Assembly (NCBI GenBank): GCA_038749105.1
Contig: JBCDIM010000017.1
Span: 1-59,736 of the forward strand
DNA: 59,736 nucleotides
Origin: JBCCOW01 sp038749105
Lineage (GTDB): Bacteria > Planctomycetota > Phycisphaerae > Phycisphaerales > Phycisphaeraceae
Direction of reading: 5' to 3'
Each line of letters begins with the position of its first letter. Position 1 is the first letter of the stretch. Both the position numbers and the translations under genes were made by a program. Positions 47,851 through 56,352 of this stretch are shown here, in pieces. Below the pieces are notes generated by a model. That model was not told where the DNA came from and did not search any database. It saw nothing but the letters and a program-made list of their open reading frames with translations.

Positions 47851-49542
47851 ATGGCCGACGCTGATAAGCCCCGTGTGTTGATCCTCAACGGCCAAGCCTT
47901 GGGTGGGCACGCCGCTTCGGAGCTGCTGGGAGATCACTACGACGTGAGCGTGGTCTCGACCACTGAAGACGCGTTGTCGGCGCTGCGGGACGGCGGGTAT
48001 CGGGCCGTGTTTGCCGAGGTCGGCGACTACCTGCCGATGGAGCGTGAGCTGCTGGGCGACCGCTCTTCGCTGGTGCTCAACACGATCGGCGAGGGCGTCT
48101 GCATCGTCGACGGCAGCGGCCGGATGACCTGGGCCAACAAGCGGATGAAGGGCTTCAGCGACCCGATCACCGACAAGGTCAAGCGGGTGTGCCAGCAGGC
48201 GCTGGGGATCTTCAACGCCCAGGCCGGGGGCTTTACCGTGTCGGGCCCGGACGGGGAGGTGCAATACAAGAGCAAGAAGAGCACGTTCGAGTCGGACGAG
48301 CGGTACTTCGAGGTGATCTGCTCGCCGATCATCGAGGGCGAAGGCGATGTCGAGCAGGTCGTGGCGGTGGTCTGGGACGCGACCAATTCGAAGCGGCTGC
48401 AGTCGAAGATCGACGCCATCGACGCGTCCGGCCGCGAGCTCGCCCGCCTCGACGCCAACGAGCTCTCGAAGCTCGCCCCGCCCCAGCGGCTGAAGCTGCT
48501 GCAGGACAAGATCATCAAGTTCTCCAAGGACCTGATGCACTTCGACCATTTCAACATCCGGCTGCTCGACCGTGACAGCCGGAAGCTCGAGATGGTCATC
48601 TCCGAAGGCCTGCCCCCCGAGGCGCTGGAGATCGACCTCTACGCCCAGCCCGAGGGCAACGGGATCTCGGGCTATGTCGGCGCGACCGGCCGGTCCTACA
48701 TCTGTCACGACACCGAGAAGGACCCCCGCTACGTCCTGGGCCTGCAGCACGGCAAGAGCTCGCTCACCGTCCCGCTCATGCTCTTCGATGAGGTCATCGG
48801 GGTCTACAACATCGAGTCCGAGCAGACCGGCGCGTTCAACGAGGACGACCGCCAATTCGCCGAGATCTTCGGGCGGTATGTCGCCTTGGCGCTGAACATC
48901 CTGGACCTGCTGGTGGTTGAGCGGTACACGACGTCGACGAGCATCACGGATTCGGTGGTCCACGAGATGGCCGAGCCGTTGGCGGACATCGACACGAACT
49001 GCCGAGGCCTGCTGGACCGCGGCGACGACGAGTCGTCCGGGGCGTTGAACGCGATCCTGAGCGATGTCGATCGGATCCGTCAGACGATCAAGCAGGTGCA
49101 GCAGGGCCCCAAGGCCGTCGTTGGCAACGACGAGGGCGGGGCCGAGGTCGCCGACCCGGTGATCGAGGGCAAGCGGATTCTGGTGGCGGACGACGAGGCC
49201 AACATCCGCGAGACCATCAAGTCCGTGCTCGCCCGCCGGGGGGCGGAGGTCGAGACCTGCAAGGACGGCTACGAAGCCTGCTCGCTGCTTGTCGGTGAGG
49301 GCTTCGACCTGATCGTGTCCGACATCCGCATGCCCTACCGCAACGGCTACGAGATCTTCGCCGCCGCCCAGCGGGCCAAGGAGGGCACGCCCGTGCTGCT
49401 GATGACCGGCTTCGGCTACGACCCGCACCACAGCATTGTCCGGGCGTCGACCGAGGGCCTGGCCGGGGTGTTGTTCAAGCCGTTCAAGGTCGACGAGTTT
49501 GTCGGCGAGGTCCGCAAGGCGCTGGGGGCCGAAACGGAGTAG
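47851..49542 (+). CDS. PAS-GAF sensor with receiver domain but no visible ATPase
   Basis: The product has about 563 residues (alternative starts at 47842 or 47845 add 2-3). Order: a degenerate receiver at about 8-65 (RVLILNGQALGGHAASELLG; lacks the acidic pair and phospho-Asp), a PAS domain (about 75-190, LNTIGEGVCIVDGSGRMTWA), a GAF domain (about 215-370, MHFDHFNIRLLDRDSRKLEM; KSSLTVPLMLFDEVIGVYNI), a short DHp-like helix pair (SVVHEMAEPLADIDTNCRG, with the His-Glu of the H-box), and a C-terminal receiver (ILVADDEANIRETIKSVLA; LIVSDIRMPYRNG; LFKPFKVDEF). A HATPase_c domain between DHp and receiver is absent, so it either receives phosphate from another kinase or acts as a phosphorelay protein. 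Confidence 0.82.
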   Translation: MADADKPRVLILNGQALGGHAASELLGDHYDVSVVSTTEDALSALRDGGYRAVFAEVGDYLPMERELLGDRSSLVLNTIGEGVCIVDGSGRMTWANKRMKGFSDPITDKVKRVCQQALGIFNAQAGGFTVSGPDGEVQYKSKKSTFESDERYFEVICSPIIEGEGDVEQVVAVVWDATNSKRLQSKIDAIDASGRELARLDANELSKLAPPQRLKLLQDKIIKFSKDLMHFDHFNIRLLDRDSRKLEMVISEGLPPEALEIDLYAQPEGNGISGYVGATGRSYICHDTEKDPRYVLGLQHGKSSLTVPLMLFDEVIGVYNIESEQTGAFNEDDRQFAEIFGRYVALALNILDLLVVERYTTSTSITDSVVHEMAEPLADIDTNCRGLLDRGDDESSGALNAILSDVDRIRQTIKQVQQGPKAVVGNDEGGAEVADPVIEGKRILVADDEANIRETIKSVLARRGAEVETCKDGYEACSLLVGEGFDLIVSDIRMPYRNGYEIFAAAQRAKEGTPVLLMTGFGYDPHHSIVRASTEGLAGVLFKPFKVDEFVGEVRKALGAETE

Positions 49543-49597
49543 GGGGGGTAGGGGCGTGTCGCGCCGACGGGGCACTCGTTGCCGCTAACGTGTGCCG

Positions 49598-50920
49598 ATG
49601 CCGATCAAGGCCTTACCCAAGAACGTGCACGCCACCGCCCGCGACCGTGCGGCTGCGGCCATCGCGGCCAAGGCGGCGACCTGGCCCGACATGACCCTCG
49701 ACGGCCCGGACACCACCGGCCTCTCCCACGCCGACGCCGCCCTCGCCACCGCCATCTCCCGCTGCACCGTCCAACGCTGGCTGACCCTGCGGTTCCTGCT
49801 CGAGACCTTCTTGAGCAAGCAGCTCGCTCGGCTCGAGCCGGGCATGCAGGGAGTGCTGCTAAGCGGGGCGGCCCAGCTGCTGTTTCTCGACCGGCTGCCC
49901 GCCTACGCCGTCGTCGACGAGATGGTGCACATCGCCCGCCGCCACGTCCGGCCCGGCGCCGCGGGCATGGCGAATGCCGTGCTCCGCAAGCTCGCCAAGC
50001 TCGTCGGTGACCGCGACGACACCCCCTGGACGCCGAGCCCCGACCGCCTGCCGCTCGACCAGGGATCCCTTCAGCTCACCGAACCCGTGCTGCCGGAGCG
50101 TGACCCCGCGGTGTTGCTGAGCTGCCCGAAGCCGCTGTTCAAGGCCTGGTCCGGGCAGCACGGCGAGGACGCCGCCTGGGCCTTGGCCGAGCACGCGACC
50201 CGCACGCCGCCGGTGCTGCTCACGGCCGAGAGCGGCTGGCAGCCCTCCGAGCAGGCCGAGCCCCACGACCAGCCCGGCCACGCCATGTGGACCGGCAAGG
50301 CCGGGGAGTTGCCCGCTTACCTGGCCGAGCACCCGGACCGTCGGGTGCAGGACCCCTCCGCCGCGCTCGCGGTCGCTTCTACAGCTGATCTCGCCCCGCC
50401 GCCCCGCCGCATCCTCGATCTCTGCGCAGGCCGGGGGACTAAGACTCGCCAACTCGCCCGGCTGCACCCCGACGCCGAGGTCCATGCCAGCGACCCCAAC
50501 CCCGCCACCCATGATGACCTGCACGCCGCTGCCCGGGCCCACGCCAACCTCACGGTCTTGCTGGAGGCGGTCCCCGCGGACACCTACGACCTGATCCTCC
50601 TCGACGTCCCCTGCTCCAACACCGGCGTGCTCGCCCGCCGACCCGAGGCCCGCTACCGCTACAGCACTCAGACGCTCGGCGACCTGGTCCAGCTCCAGCG
50701 CCGCATCATCGACCAGGCTCTGGCCCTGCTCGGCCCGACCGGCCGCATCCTCTACAGCACCTGCTCACTCGACCCAGCCGAGAACCGCAACCAGGCCCAC
50801 CGCCTTGGCCGATCCGCGAGCCTCACACTGAACCACGAACACCAAGCCCTGCCCGCCGGCCACGGAACGTCTTGGCACGACGGGGCGTATCATGCGCTGC
50901 TGTCGCGGACGCCTGCCTGA
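49598..50920 (+). CDS. rsmB: RsmB-like rRNA (cytosine-5) methyltransferase
   Basis: The product has 440 residues. The N-terminal NusB-like helical domain (about 1-150; LLSGAAQLLFLDRLPAYAVV, AAGMANAVLRKLAKLV) is typical of RsmB, which methylates C967 of 16S rRNA. The catalytic part has the SAM loop RILDLCAGRGTKTRQLARLH, then ILLDVPCSNTGVLARRPEAR with the PCS catalytic Cys of motif IV, and ILYSTCSLDPAENRNQ with the TCS Cys of motif VI. A PUA domain is not evident. ATG 49598 follows GTG 49592; either is possible. Confidence 0.88.
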   Translation: MPIKALPKNVHATARDRAAAAIAAKAATWPDMTLDGPDTTGLSHADAALATAISRCTVQRWLTLRFLLETFLSKQLARLEPGMQGVLLSGAAQLLFLDRLPAYAVVDEMVHIARRHVRPGAAGMANAVLRKLAKLVGDRDDTPWTPSPDRLPLDQGSLQLTEPVLPERDPAVLLSCPKPLFKAWSGQHGEDAAWALAEHATRTPPVLLTAESGWQPSEQAEPHDQPGHAMWTGKAGELPAYLAEHPDRRVQDPSAALAVASTADLAPPPRRILDLCAGRGTKTRQLARLHPDAEVHASDPNPATHDDLHAAARAHANLTVLLEAVPADTYDLILLDVPCSNTGVLARRPEARYRYSTQTLGDLVQLQRRIIDQALALLGPTGRILYSTCSLDPAENRNQAHRLGRSASLTLNHEHQALPAGHGTSWHDGAYHALLSRTPA

Positions 50921-50986
50921 CCCCACTCCAACCCACCCCCTGCACCCCACCCCAATCCCGCCCACCCACGCATCCAGAGGGCACGC

Positions 50987-51406
50987 ATGCAAGTCGAGAT
51001 GGAACTGGCCCGCATCCTGATCCGGGAGACCGACGACACCCATATCGTCGAGCTCCGCGAGATCGGCCCCGCCCCCGAGGACGCCCGCATCTTCCCCATC
51101 GTCATCGGGCTCCACGAGGCCGCCGCCATCGAACGCCGGCTCATGGGCCACGAACCCCTCCGCCCCCAGACCCACGAGCTGCTCGACAACGTCATCACCG
51201 AGCTGGGCTACGACCTGGCGTCCCTGGTCATCACTGACCTTCAAGACCACACCTTTTTTGCCCAGCTCAACCTCCGCCGCGGCGAGGAGTCCCACGCCAT
51301 CGACGCCCGCCCCAGCGACGCCCTGGCCCTCGCCGTGGGCCGGAATACGCCCATCTATGTAGAAGACGCGGTGCTGGCCGAGGTCTGCCGCCCGATCGAC
51401 GACTGA
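50987..51406 (+). CDS. Bifunctional nuclease domain protein (BFN/DUF151)
   Basis: The product has 139 residues. The DUF151 core includes IVELREIGPAPEDARIFPIV, IGLHEAAAIERRLMGHEPLR, LLDNVITELGYDLASLVITD and IDARPSDALALAVGRNTPIY, the 'ARPSDAIALA' signature. Some plant members have RNase and DNase activity; the bacterial role is unclear. It lies directly upstream of the promoter of the ribosomal operon and is not part of it. Confidence 0.88.
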   Translation: MQVEMELARILIRETDDTHIVELREIGPAPEDARIFPIVIGLHEAAAIERRLMGHEPLRPQTHELLDNVITELGYDLASLVITDLQDHTFFAQLNLRRGEESHAIDARPSDALALAVGRNTPIYVEDAVLAEVCRPIDD

Positions 51407-51455
51407 AATCCCGCCGGGAACAAGCATTTTCCCCCAGTCGGTGGCTCGCCCCATC

Positions 51456-51483
51456 TTGACACGGGTTTTAGGTTTGCTATTCT
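51456..51483 (+). promoter_or_regulatory. Sigma-70 promoter of the ribosomal protein operon
   Basis: TTGACA (51456-51461), a 16-base spacer and TATTCT (51478-51483) fit a strong sigma-70 promoter. The start of transcription should be near 51490, giving a leader of about 95 bases before rpsJ, with a CCGG-type hairpin in it. Confidence 0.8.
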
Positions 51484-51584
51484 GCCCGGCTCGACTTAAC
51501 CGGGCTCTCCCTCCCGCAGCGGCCGAGACGAACCGAATTGACCCCCCCAGCCCACGACCGGGCTGACCCCGAGGAACCCGCCCG

Positions 51585-51893
51585 ATGACCGGTGGCAAGA
51601 TCCGAATCCGCATGGAAGCCTACGACCACCAGGCGCTCGACGCCTCGGCCCGCGAGATCGTCGATCACGCCAAACGGACCAACGCCCGCGTCGCCGGCCC
51701 GGTCCCCCTGCCCACCCGCATCGAACGCTACACCGTCCTGCGTGGCCCGCACATCGACAAGAAATCCCGTGAACAGTTCGAGATCCGCACCCACAAGCGA
51801 ATCATCGACATCAAGGAACCCAACGCCCGAACCGTCGAGGCCCTCAACCGCCTCGTCGTCCCCGCCGGCGTCTTCGTGAAGATCAAGGCCTAA
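51585..51893 (+). CDS. rpsJ: 30S ribosomal protein S10
   Basis: The product has 102 residues. It begins with an extra TGG before the usual KIRIRMEAYDHQALDAS; other S10 motifs are GPVPLPTRIERYTVLRGPHI and KSREQFEIRTHKRIIDIKEP. The start at 51585 has GAGGAA 10-11 bases upstream, one of the few SD-like sites in the operon. It is the first gene after the promoter, and the gap of 231 bases to rplC is long for this cluster. Confidence 0.97.
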   Translation: MTGGKIRIRMEAYDHQALDASAREIVDHAKRTNARVAGPVPLPTRIERYTVLRGPHIDKKSREQFEIRTHKRIIDIKEPNARTVEALNRLVVPAGVFVKIKA

Positions 51894-51939
51894 CCGCCGC
51901 CCCAGCGAGCCGGGTCGTATCGACTCGGCCCACCCGCGA

Positions 51940-51986
51940 CGACTCGATTGAGTCGAAAACCCCGGATCAGTCACCCGCACTGATCC
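51940..51986 (+). promoter_or_regulatory. Two hairpins in the S10-L3 gap
   Basis: CGACTC-GATT-GAGTCG (51940-51955) and GGATCAGT-CACCCGC-ACTGATCC (51964-51986) are two perfect stems in tandem. There is no T-run. They may be part of a translational or transcriptional control leader for rplC, or processing sites. Confidence 0.5.
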
Positions 51987-52124
51987 CCGCGGAGCGGACT
52001 CAACCCCCCGCTTACCGCGACAACCGGACTTCAAACAGGGGCCCGATCCTCTGCCTACCGCCCCGTCGGCGGTGACAAGATCAGGCACAAGAGATAACCC
52101 AGCCGCCCCCGGAGATCCCCAACC

Positions 52125-52817
52125 ATGCCCGCCATCCTCGGCAGAAAACTCGGCATGACGCGTTACTACAACGACGAGGGACGCAACATCCCCGTTACCG
52201 TCATCCAGGCCGGACCCTGCCACGTCTCCCAACTCAAGACCCCCGAAACCGACGGCTACGAAGCCGTCCAGCTCGCCTTTGGCGACGTCAAGGGGCGTAA
52301 CTCCACCTTCCCGCTGATCGGTCACGACGCCAAGGCCGGCCTCACCCCCAAGCGGGTCCACCGCGAGGTCCGGCTCCCCGAGGGCGGCGCGTCCGAGTTC
52401 GAGCTTGGGCAGCCCGTCACCGCCGAGGCCATGAAGGGCGTGAAGTTCGTCGATGTCGTCGGCACCAGCAAGGGCAAGGGCACCGCCGGCGTCATGAAGC
52501 GTCACGGCTTCAAGGGCCAGGAAGCCTCGCACGGCGTCGAACGCAAGCACCGCTCGCCCGGCTCCGTCGGCGGCCGTGCGTCCAACCTCGGGACCGGCAA
52601 GCCCAAGAAGGGCATCCGCATGGCCGGCCGCATGGGCAACGAACGCGTCACCGTCCGCAGCCTCGAAGTCATCGCCGTTGACACCGACAAGAACCTCCTG
52701 CTCGTGAAGGGGCCCGTCCCCGGCCCGAAGCAGGGGCTGCTCGTCGTTTCGGCCGCCAAACGCCTCTACAAGGGCAAGGCCGTCGCCGCCAAGGAGTTCG
52801 CTGCCGCCAACGCCTGA
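52125..52817 (+). CDS. rplC: 50S ribosomal protein L3
   Basis: The product has 230 residues and nucleates 23S rRNA assembly. MPAILGRKLGMTRYYNDEGR and VTVIQAGPCHVSQLKT are the conserved start; the central HGFKGQEASHGVERKHRSPG and GRASNLGTGKPKKGIRMAGR loop reaches the peptidyl transferase centre. The ATG lies in CCAACCATG with no SD. A C-terminal Ala/Lys extension follows the usual end. Confidence 0.97.
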   Translation: MPAILGRKLGMTRYYNDEGRNIPVTVIQAGPCHVSQLKTPETDGYEAVQLAFGDVKGRNSTFPLIGHDAKAGLTPKRVHREVRLPEGGASEFELGQPVTAEAMKGVKFVDVVGTSKGKGTAGVMKRHGFKGQEASHGVERKHRSPGSVGGRASNLGTGKPKKGIRMAGRMGNERVTVRSLEVIAVDTDKNLLLVKGPVPGPKQGLLVVSAAKRLYKGKAVAAKEFAAANA

Positions 52818-52852
52818 TGGCGTGAAACGCTCGCCACGCAAAGAGCCCGATC

Positions 52853-53548
52853 ATGATCCAAGTCCACGTCTACAACCCGCAAGGCGAACAAACCCGCTCC
52901 ATCGAGCTGGACCCCACCAAGCTCGGCGGCGACATCCGGCCCGGCCTCCTCAAGCAGGCCTACGTCCGGTACCACGCCAACAAGCGCCCCACCAACTCGC
53001 CCACCAAGACCCGCAGCATGGTCCGCGGCTCGGGCAAGAAGCTCTACAAGCAAAAAGGCACCGGCAACGCCCGCCGCGGCGACAAGAAGGCCAACCTGCT
53101 CCGTGGGGGTGGCTCGGCCAAAGCCAAGACCCCGCACTCCTGGCGGCTCGACATGCCCACCAAGATGCGCCGCCTCGCCAACCGCAACGCCATCCTCGCC
53201 AAGGCCATCGACGGCGAGATCAAGCTCGTGGAAGGCCTCAGCTTCGACAAGCCCAACACCAAGCAGTTCAAGGCCGTGCTGGCCGCCCTCAACATCGACC
53301 GGACGTGCCTCGTCGCCCTGGGCGACACCCGCGGCCCCGCCGCCACGTCCGCCCGCAACCTCGAGCACGTCGATGTCACCGGCGTCGACCGCCTCAACGT
53401 CTACGACCTGCTCAGCCACCGCTATGTGGTCGCCGAGGCCGAGGCCTTCGAGTCGTACATCGCCAAGGTCACCGAAGGCGTCAAGCTCCAGGAAGTCACG
53501 GCCGAACAAGTCGCCGCTCAAACTGAAACCGCAGGGGAGGCCGCCTGA
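52853..53548 (+). CDS. rplD: 50S ribosomal protein L4
   Basis: The product has 231 residues. VHVYNPQGEQTRSIELDP starts the fold, and the internal loop with RSMVRGSGKKLYKQKGTGNA and LLRGGGSAKAKTPHSW lines the exit tunnel. The C-terminus carries an Ala/Glu-rich extension. In E. coli L4 autoregulates the S10 operon; nothing shows that here. The stop overlaps the rplW start (TGATG). Confidence 0.96.
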   Translation: MIQVHVYNPQGEQTRSIELDPTKLGGDIRPGLLKQAYVRYHANKRPTNSPTKTRSMVRGSGKKLYKQKGTGNARRGDKKANLLRGGGSAKAKTPHSWRLDMPTKMRRLANRNAILAKAIDGEIKLVEGLSFDKPNTKQFKAVLAALNIDRTCLVALGDTRGPAATSARNLEHVDVTGVDRLNVYDLLSHRYVVAEAEAFESYIAKVTEGVKLQEVTAEQVAAQTETAGEAA

Positions 53549-53862
53549 TGCTCGACCCGATCCACATCATCAAGAAGCCGATTATCACCGAGAAGTCGAC
53601 CGACGAAGCCTCGGCCGTGATCAATAAGGGCCGCCGTGAGGGCCAGACCCTCAACCGCTACACCTTCGAGGTGGTCAAGCAGGCCCGCAAGCCCGAGATC
53701 AAGTACGCGATCGAATCGCTCTACGGCGTCCGTGTCGAGCACGTCGCGACCCAGACCCGCAAGGGCGTGTCCAAGCGCACCCGCTACGGCACCATTGTCA
53801 GCCCCGAAACCAAGAAAGCCATCGTTCGGCTCCACCCCGACGACCGTATCGAACTGTTTTGA
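53548..53862 (+). CDS. rplW: 50S ribosomal protein L23
   Basis: The product has 104 residues and contacts nascent-chain factors at the tunnel exit. IHIIKKPIITEKSTDEAS is the conserved start and YTFEVVKQARKPEIKYAIES the core; the RVEHVATQTRKGVSKRTR region follows. GGGAGG lies 7-8 bases upstream of the ATG, so it keeps an SD inside the rplD end. A TTTAGC-tagged hairpin follows two bases after the stop. Confidence 0.96.
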   Translation: MLDPIHIIKKPIITEKSTDEASAVINKGRREGQTLNRYTFEVVKQARKPEIKYAIESLYGVRVEHVATQTRKGVSKRTRYGTIVSPETKKAIVRLHPDDRIELF

Positions 53863-53863
53863 A

Positions 53864-53889
53864 TTTAGCCCCGGATCAATGACCCGGGG
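53864..53889 (+). repeat. TTTAGC-tagged hairpin between rplW and rplB
   Basis: TTTAGC then CCCGGATC-AAT-GACCCGGG with one mismatch. Paralogous to the copies at 54788 and 55510, which share the AAT loop and GACCCGGGG arm. Confidence 0.75.
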
Positions 53890-53930
53890 GCGCGTCGCCA
53901 AAACCCCTACGCCAACCACCGGCTCAAACC

Positions 53931-54785
53931 ATGGCCATCCGAACCTACAAACGCACCACCCCAGGCCGCCGCAATGCCTCGGTCAACCTCTACGAAGAGG
54001 TCACCAAGACCAAGCCGGAGAAGTCCCTCCTCGAAAAGAAGGGCAAGTCCGGCGGTCGCAACCACCACGGCAAGATCACCGTCTCGTCCCGTGGCGGCGG
54101 CAACAAGCAGCGGTACCGCCGGATCGACTTTTCCCGCAAGAAGCTCGGCTCCGCCACCGTCCTCGGCATCGAATACGACCCCAACCGTTCGTCGAACATC
54201 GCCCTGATCCAATACGAGGATGGCGAGAAGCGTTACATCATCGCCCCCATCGGTCTGACCGACGGCATGACCGTCGTGACCAGCCGTGAGAAGGCCGAGC
54301 CCGTCGTCGGCAACTGCATGCCGCTGGCCCACATCCCTGCCGGCCTCAACGTGCACTGCGTCGAGATCGTCTCCGGCAAGGGCGCTCAGATGTGCCGATC
54401 CGCCGGCACCTACGCCCGCCTCTCCAACAAAGAAGGCCAGTGGGCCACGCTCGTGTTCCCCTCCGGCGAGATCCGCCAGGTCTCGCTCACCTGCATCGCC
54501 ACCATCGGCCAGGTCGGCAACACCGATCACAACAAGGTCACCCTCGGCAAGGCCGGCAAGTCCCGCCACCTCGGGAAGCGCCCCCACACCCGTGGCATGG
54601 CGAAGAACCACCACGACCACCCCATGGGCGGCGGTGACAACTCGTCCTCCGGCAACCGGCCCCCCGCCTCCAAGACCGGCGTCCTCGCCAAGGGCGGCCG
54701 CACCCGTAAGCACGGCAAGCCCTCCAACAAACGCATCATCCGCCGCCGCGTCTCCAAGCGCTACGGCCAACTCAAGCTGAAATGA
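53931..54785 (+). CDS. rplB: 50S ribosomal protein L2
   Basis: The product has 284 residues, central to the peptidyl transferase region. AIRTYKRTTPGRRNASVN begins the protein, LLEKKGKSGGRNHHGKITVS and GGGNKQRYRRIDFSRKK are conserved, and RGMAKNHHDHPMGGGDNSS keeps the critical DHPxGGG loop, though the usual His after Pro is Met. The start ATG lies in AAACCATG without SD. Confidence 0.97.
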   Translation: MAIRTYKRTTPGRRNASVNLYEEVTKTKPEKSLLEKKGKSGGRNHHGKITVSSRGGGNKQRYRRIDFSRKKLGSATVLGIEYDPNRSSNIALIQYEDGEKRYIIAPIGLTDGMTVVTSREKAEPVVGNCMPLAHIPAGLNVHCVEIVSGKGAQMCRSAGTYARLSNKEGQWATLVFPSGEIRQVSLTCIATIGQVGNTDHNKVTLGKAGKSRHLGKRPHTRGMAKNHHDHPMGGGDNSSSGNRPPASKTGVLAKGGRTRKHGKPSNKRIIRRRVSKRYGQLKLK

Positions 54786-54787
54786 CC

Positions 54788-54812
54788 TTTAATCCCGGGT
54801 CAATGACCCGGG
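54788..54812 (+). repeat. TTTAATC-tagged hairpin between rplB and rpsS
   Basis: TTTAATC then the perfect palindrome CCCGGGTC-AAT-GACCCGGG. The tag has AT in place of GC. Confidence 0.75.
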
Positions 54813-54833
54813 GCCGCCCACGGAAAACCACCC

Positions 54834-55124
54834 ATGGCACGATCACTCAAAAAAGGCCCCTACGTCGACTTCAAGCTCTACCGCAAGGTCGAGAAGCTCA
54901 ACCAGATGGACAAGCGCGAACCCATCAAGACCTGGGCCCGCGCCTGCACCATCGTCCCCGAGTTCGTCGGCCACACCTTCCTGGTCCACAACGGCAAGGC
55001 CCACCTCCAGGTCTTCGTCACCGAAGACATGGTCGGCCACAAGCTCGGTGAGTTCGCCCTCACCCGTGCCTTCCGTGCCCACACCACCGGCACCAAGGCC
55101 CAGCGTGCCGCCGCGGGACGTTGA
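54834..55124 (+). CDS. rpsS: 30S ribosomal protein S19
   Basis: The product has 96 residues. ARSLKKGPYVDFKLYRKVEK, IKTWARACTIVPEFVGHTF, VHNGKAHLQVFVTEDMVGHK and LGEFALTRAFRAH are the classic S19 motifs. No SD; context CACCCATGG. Confidence 0.97.
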   Translation: MARSLKKGPYVDFKLYRKVEKLNQMDKREPIKTWARACTIVPEFVGHTFLVHNGKAHLQVFVTEDMVGHKLGEFALTRAFRAHTTGTKAQRAAAGR

Positions 55125-55177
55125 GCACGCTAAGCACTTCAGAACGGTTGATCCCTCACCACTGACCAACACCCACG

Positions 55178-55507
55178 ATGCCTTACACCAACGTCCATAA
55201 AACCGCACGCATCAGCCCGCTCAAGGCCCGCCCCGTCGCGAACCTGATCAAGGGCAAGCCCGCCGCCGAGGCCCAGGACATCCTGGCGATGAGCAAGCTC
55301 CGCGCCGCCGCCTTCCTGAGCAAGGCCCTCGACGCCGCACTCGCCAACGCCGACCAGGCCGAGGCCGACGTCCGCCGCCTCATCGTGTCCGACGCCCGCG
55401 TCGACTCCGGCCCGACCATCAAGCGGTTCCAGCCCAAGGACCGTGGCCGCGCTCACCCCATCCTCAAGCGCACCAGCCACATCACCGTCTCCGTCGACGT
55501 CGCCTGA
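55178..55507 (+). CDS. rplV: 50S ribosomal protein L22
   Basis: The product has 109 residues. It lines the exit tunnel. ARISPLKARPVANLIKGKPA and LDAALANADQAEADVRRLIV are core motifs; RFQPKDRGRAHPILKRTSH is the beta-hairpin segment with conserved RGRA. The start ATG follows CACCCACG. Confidence 0.96.
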   Translation: MPYTNVHKTARISPLKARPVANLIKGKPAAEAQDILAMSKLRAAAFLSKALDAALANADQAEADVRRLIVSDARVDSGPTIKRFQPKDRGRAHPILKRTSHITVSVDVA

Positions 55508-55509
55508 AA

Positions 55510-55536
55510 TTTAGCCCTGGGTCAATGACCCGGGGC
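55510..55536 (+). repeat. TTTAGC-tagged hairpin between rplV and rpsC
   Basis: TTTAGC overlaps GCCCTGGGTC-AAT-GACCCGGGGC with one wobble. It is three bases after the rplV stop. Confidence 0.75.
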
Positions 55537-55605
55537 CGCCATACGAAACACTTCCCGCAAAGACCAAGACCCAACGACCACCACCCCACGAAAGCACCCC
55601 GCACC

Positions 55606-56316
55606 ATGGGCCAAAAAGTACACCCCTTCGGCTTCCGCGTCGGCATCACCGAAGCCCACAAATCCCGCTGGTACGCCCCCAAGGCGCTCTACGGCGAGCT
55701 GCTGATCGAAGACCACAAGATCCGCAAGTTCCTCGACCGTGAGCTCAACCGCTCCTCCAAGGGCCCCTTCGCCGCCGTCTCCGATGTCATCATCGAACGC
55801 ACCCGCGAAGAGCTCAAGATCATCATCCGCACCGCCCGCCCAGGAATCGTCATCGGGCCCCGCGGCGACAACATCAACCGCCTCACCGAAGACCTCCAGC
55901 GCCTCACCGGCCGCAACGTCAACATGAACTGCGTCGAGGTCGCGAACCCCGACCAGGAAGCTCAGCTTATCGCCGAGTCGATCGCCGAACAGATCGCCAA
56001 GCGGGCCGGCTTCCGCCGCGTGATGAAGATGAAGGCCGAGGCCACCATGTCCGCCGGGGCCAAGGGCGTGAAGATCCAGCTCTCCGGCCGCCTGGGGGGC
56101 CACGAGATGTCCCGCTCCGAAGACGTCCGCCTCGGTGCCATCCCCCTCCAGACCCTGCAGGCCCACGTCGACTACGGCTTCACCGAGTCCAACACCACCT
56201 ACGGCACCATCGGCGTCAAGGTCTGGGTCTACAAGGGCCCCTACGACGCCGCCACCGAAGACGACACCGCCTCCTCCGCCGCCGGCGCCCGCGCCCGCGC
56301 CCGTGGCCGTCGCTGA
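55606..56316 (+). CDS. rpsC: 30S ribosomal protein S3
   Basis: The product has 236 residues. The start at MGQKVHPFGFRVGITEAHKS (55606) is the family start; earlier in-frame codons from 55525 lie in the intergenic hairpin. The KH domain includes ELKIIIRTARPGIVIGPRGD, with the GxxG loop, and IKIQLSGRLGGHEMSRSED-like sequence follows (KGVKIQLSGRLGGHEMSR). The C-terminus has an Ala/Arg tail. It is followed by L24, not by L16 as in most bacteria. Confidence 0.97.
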   Translation: MGQKVHPFGFRVGITEAHKSRWYAPKALYGELLIEDHKIRKFLDRELNRSSKGPFAAVSDVIIERTREELKIIIRTARPGIVIGPRGDNINRLTEDLQRLTGRNVNMNCVEVANPDQEAQLIAESIAEQIAKRAGFRRVMKMKAEATMSAGAKGVKIQLSGRLGGHEMSRSEDVRLGAIPLQTLQAHVDYGFTESNTTYGTIGVKVWVYKGPYDAATEDDTASSAAGARARARGRR

Positions 56317-56352
56317 TCACCGCTACTCACACCGAACCCCACGAGCAACACC

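Noticed and set aside
47794..49575. 593-codon minus-strand frame opposite the PAS-GAF-REC gene
   Set aside because: Antisense shadow; the plus-strand product has several recognisable domains.
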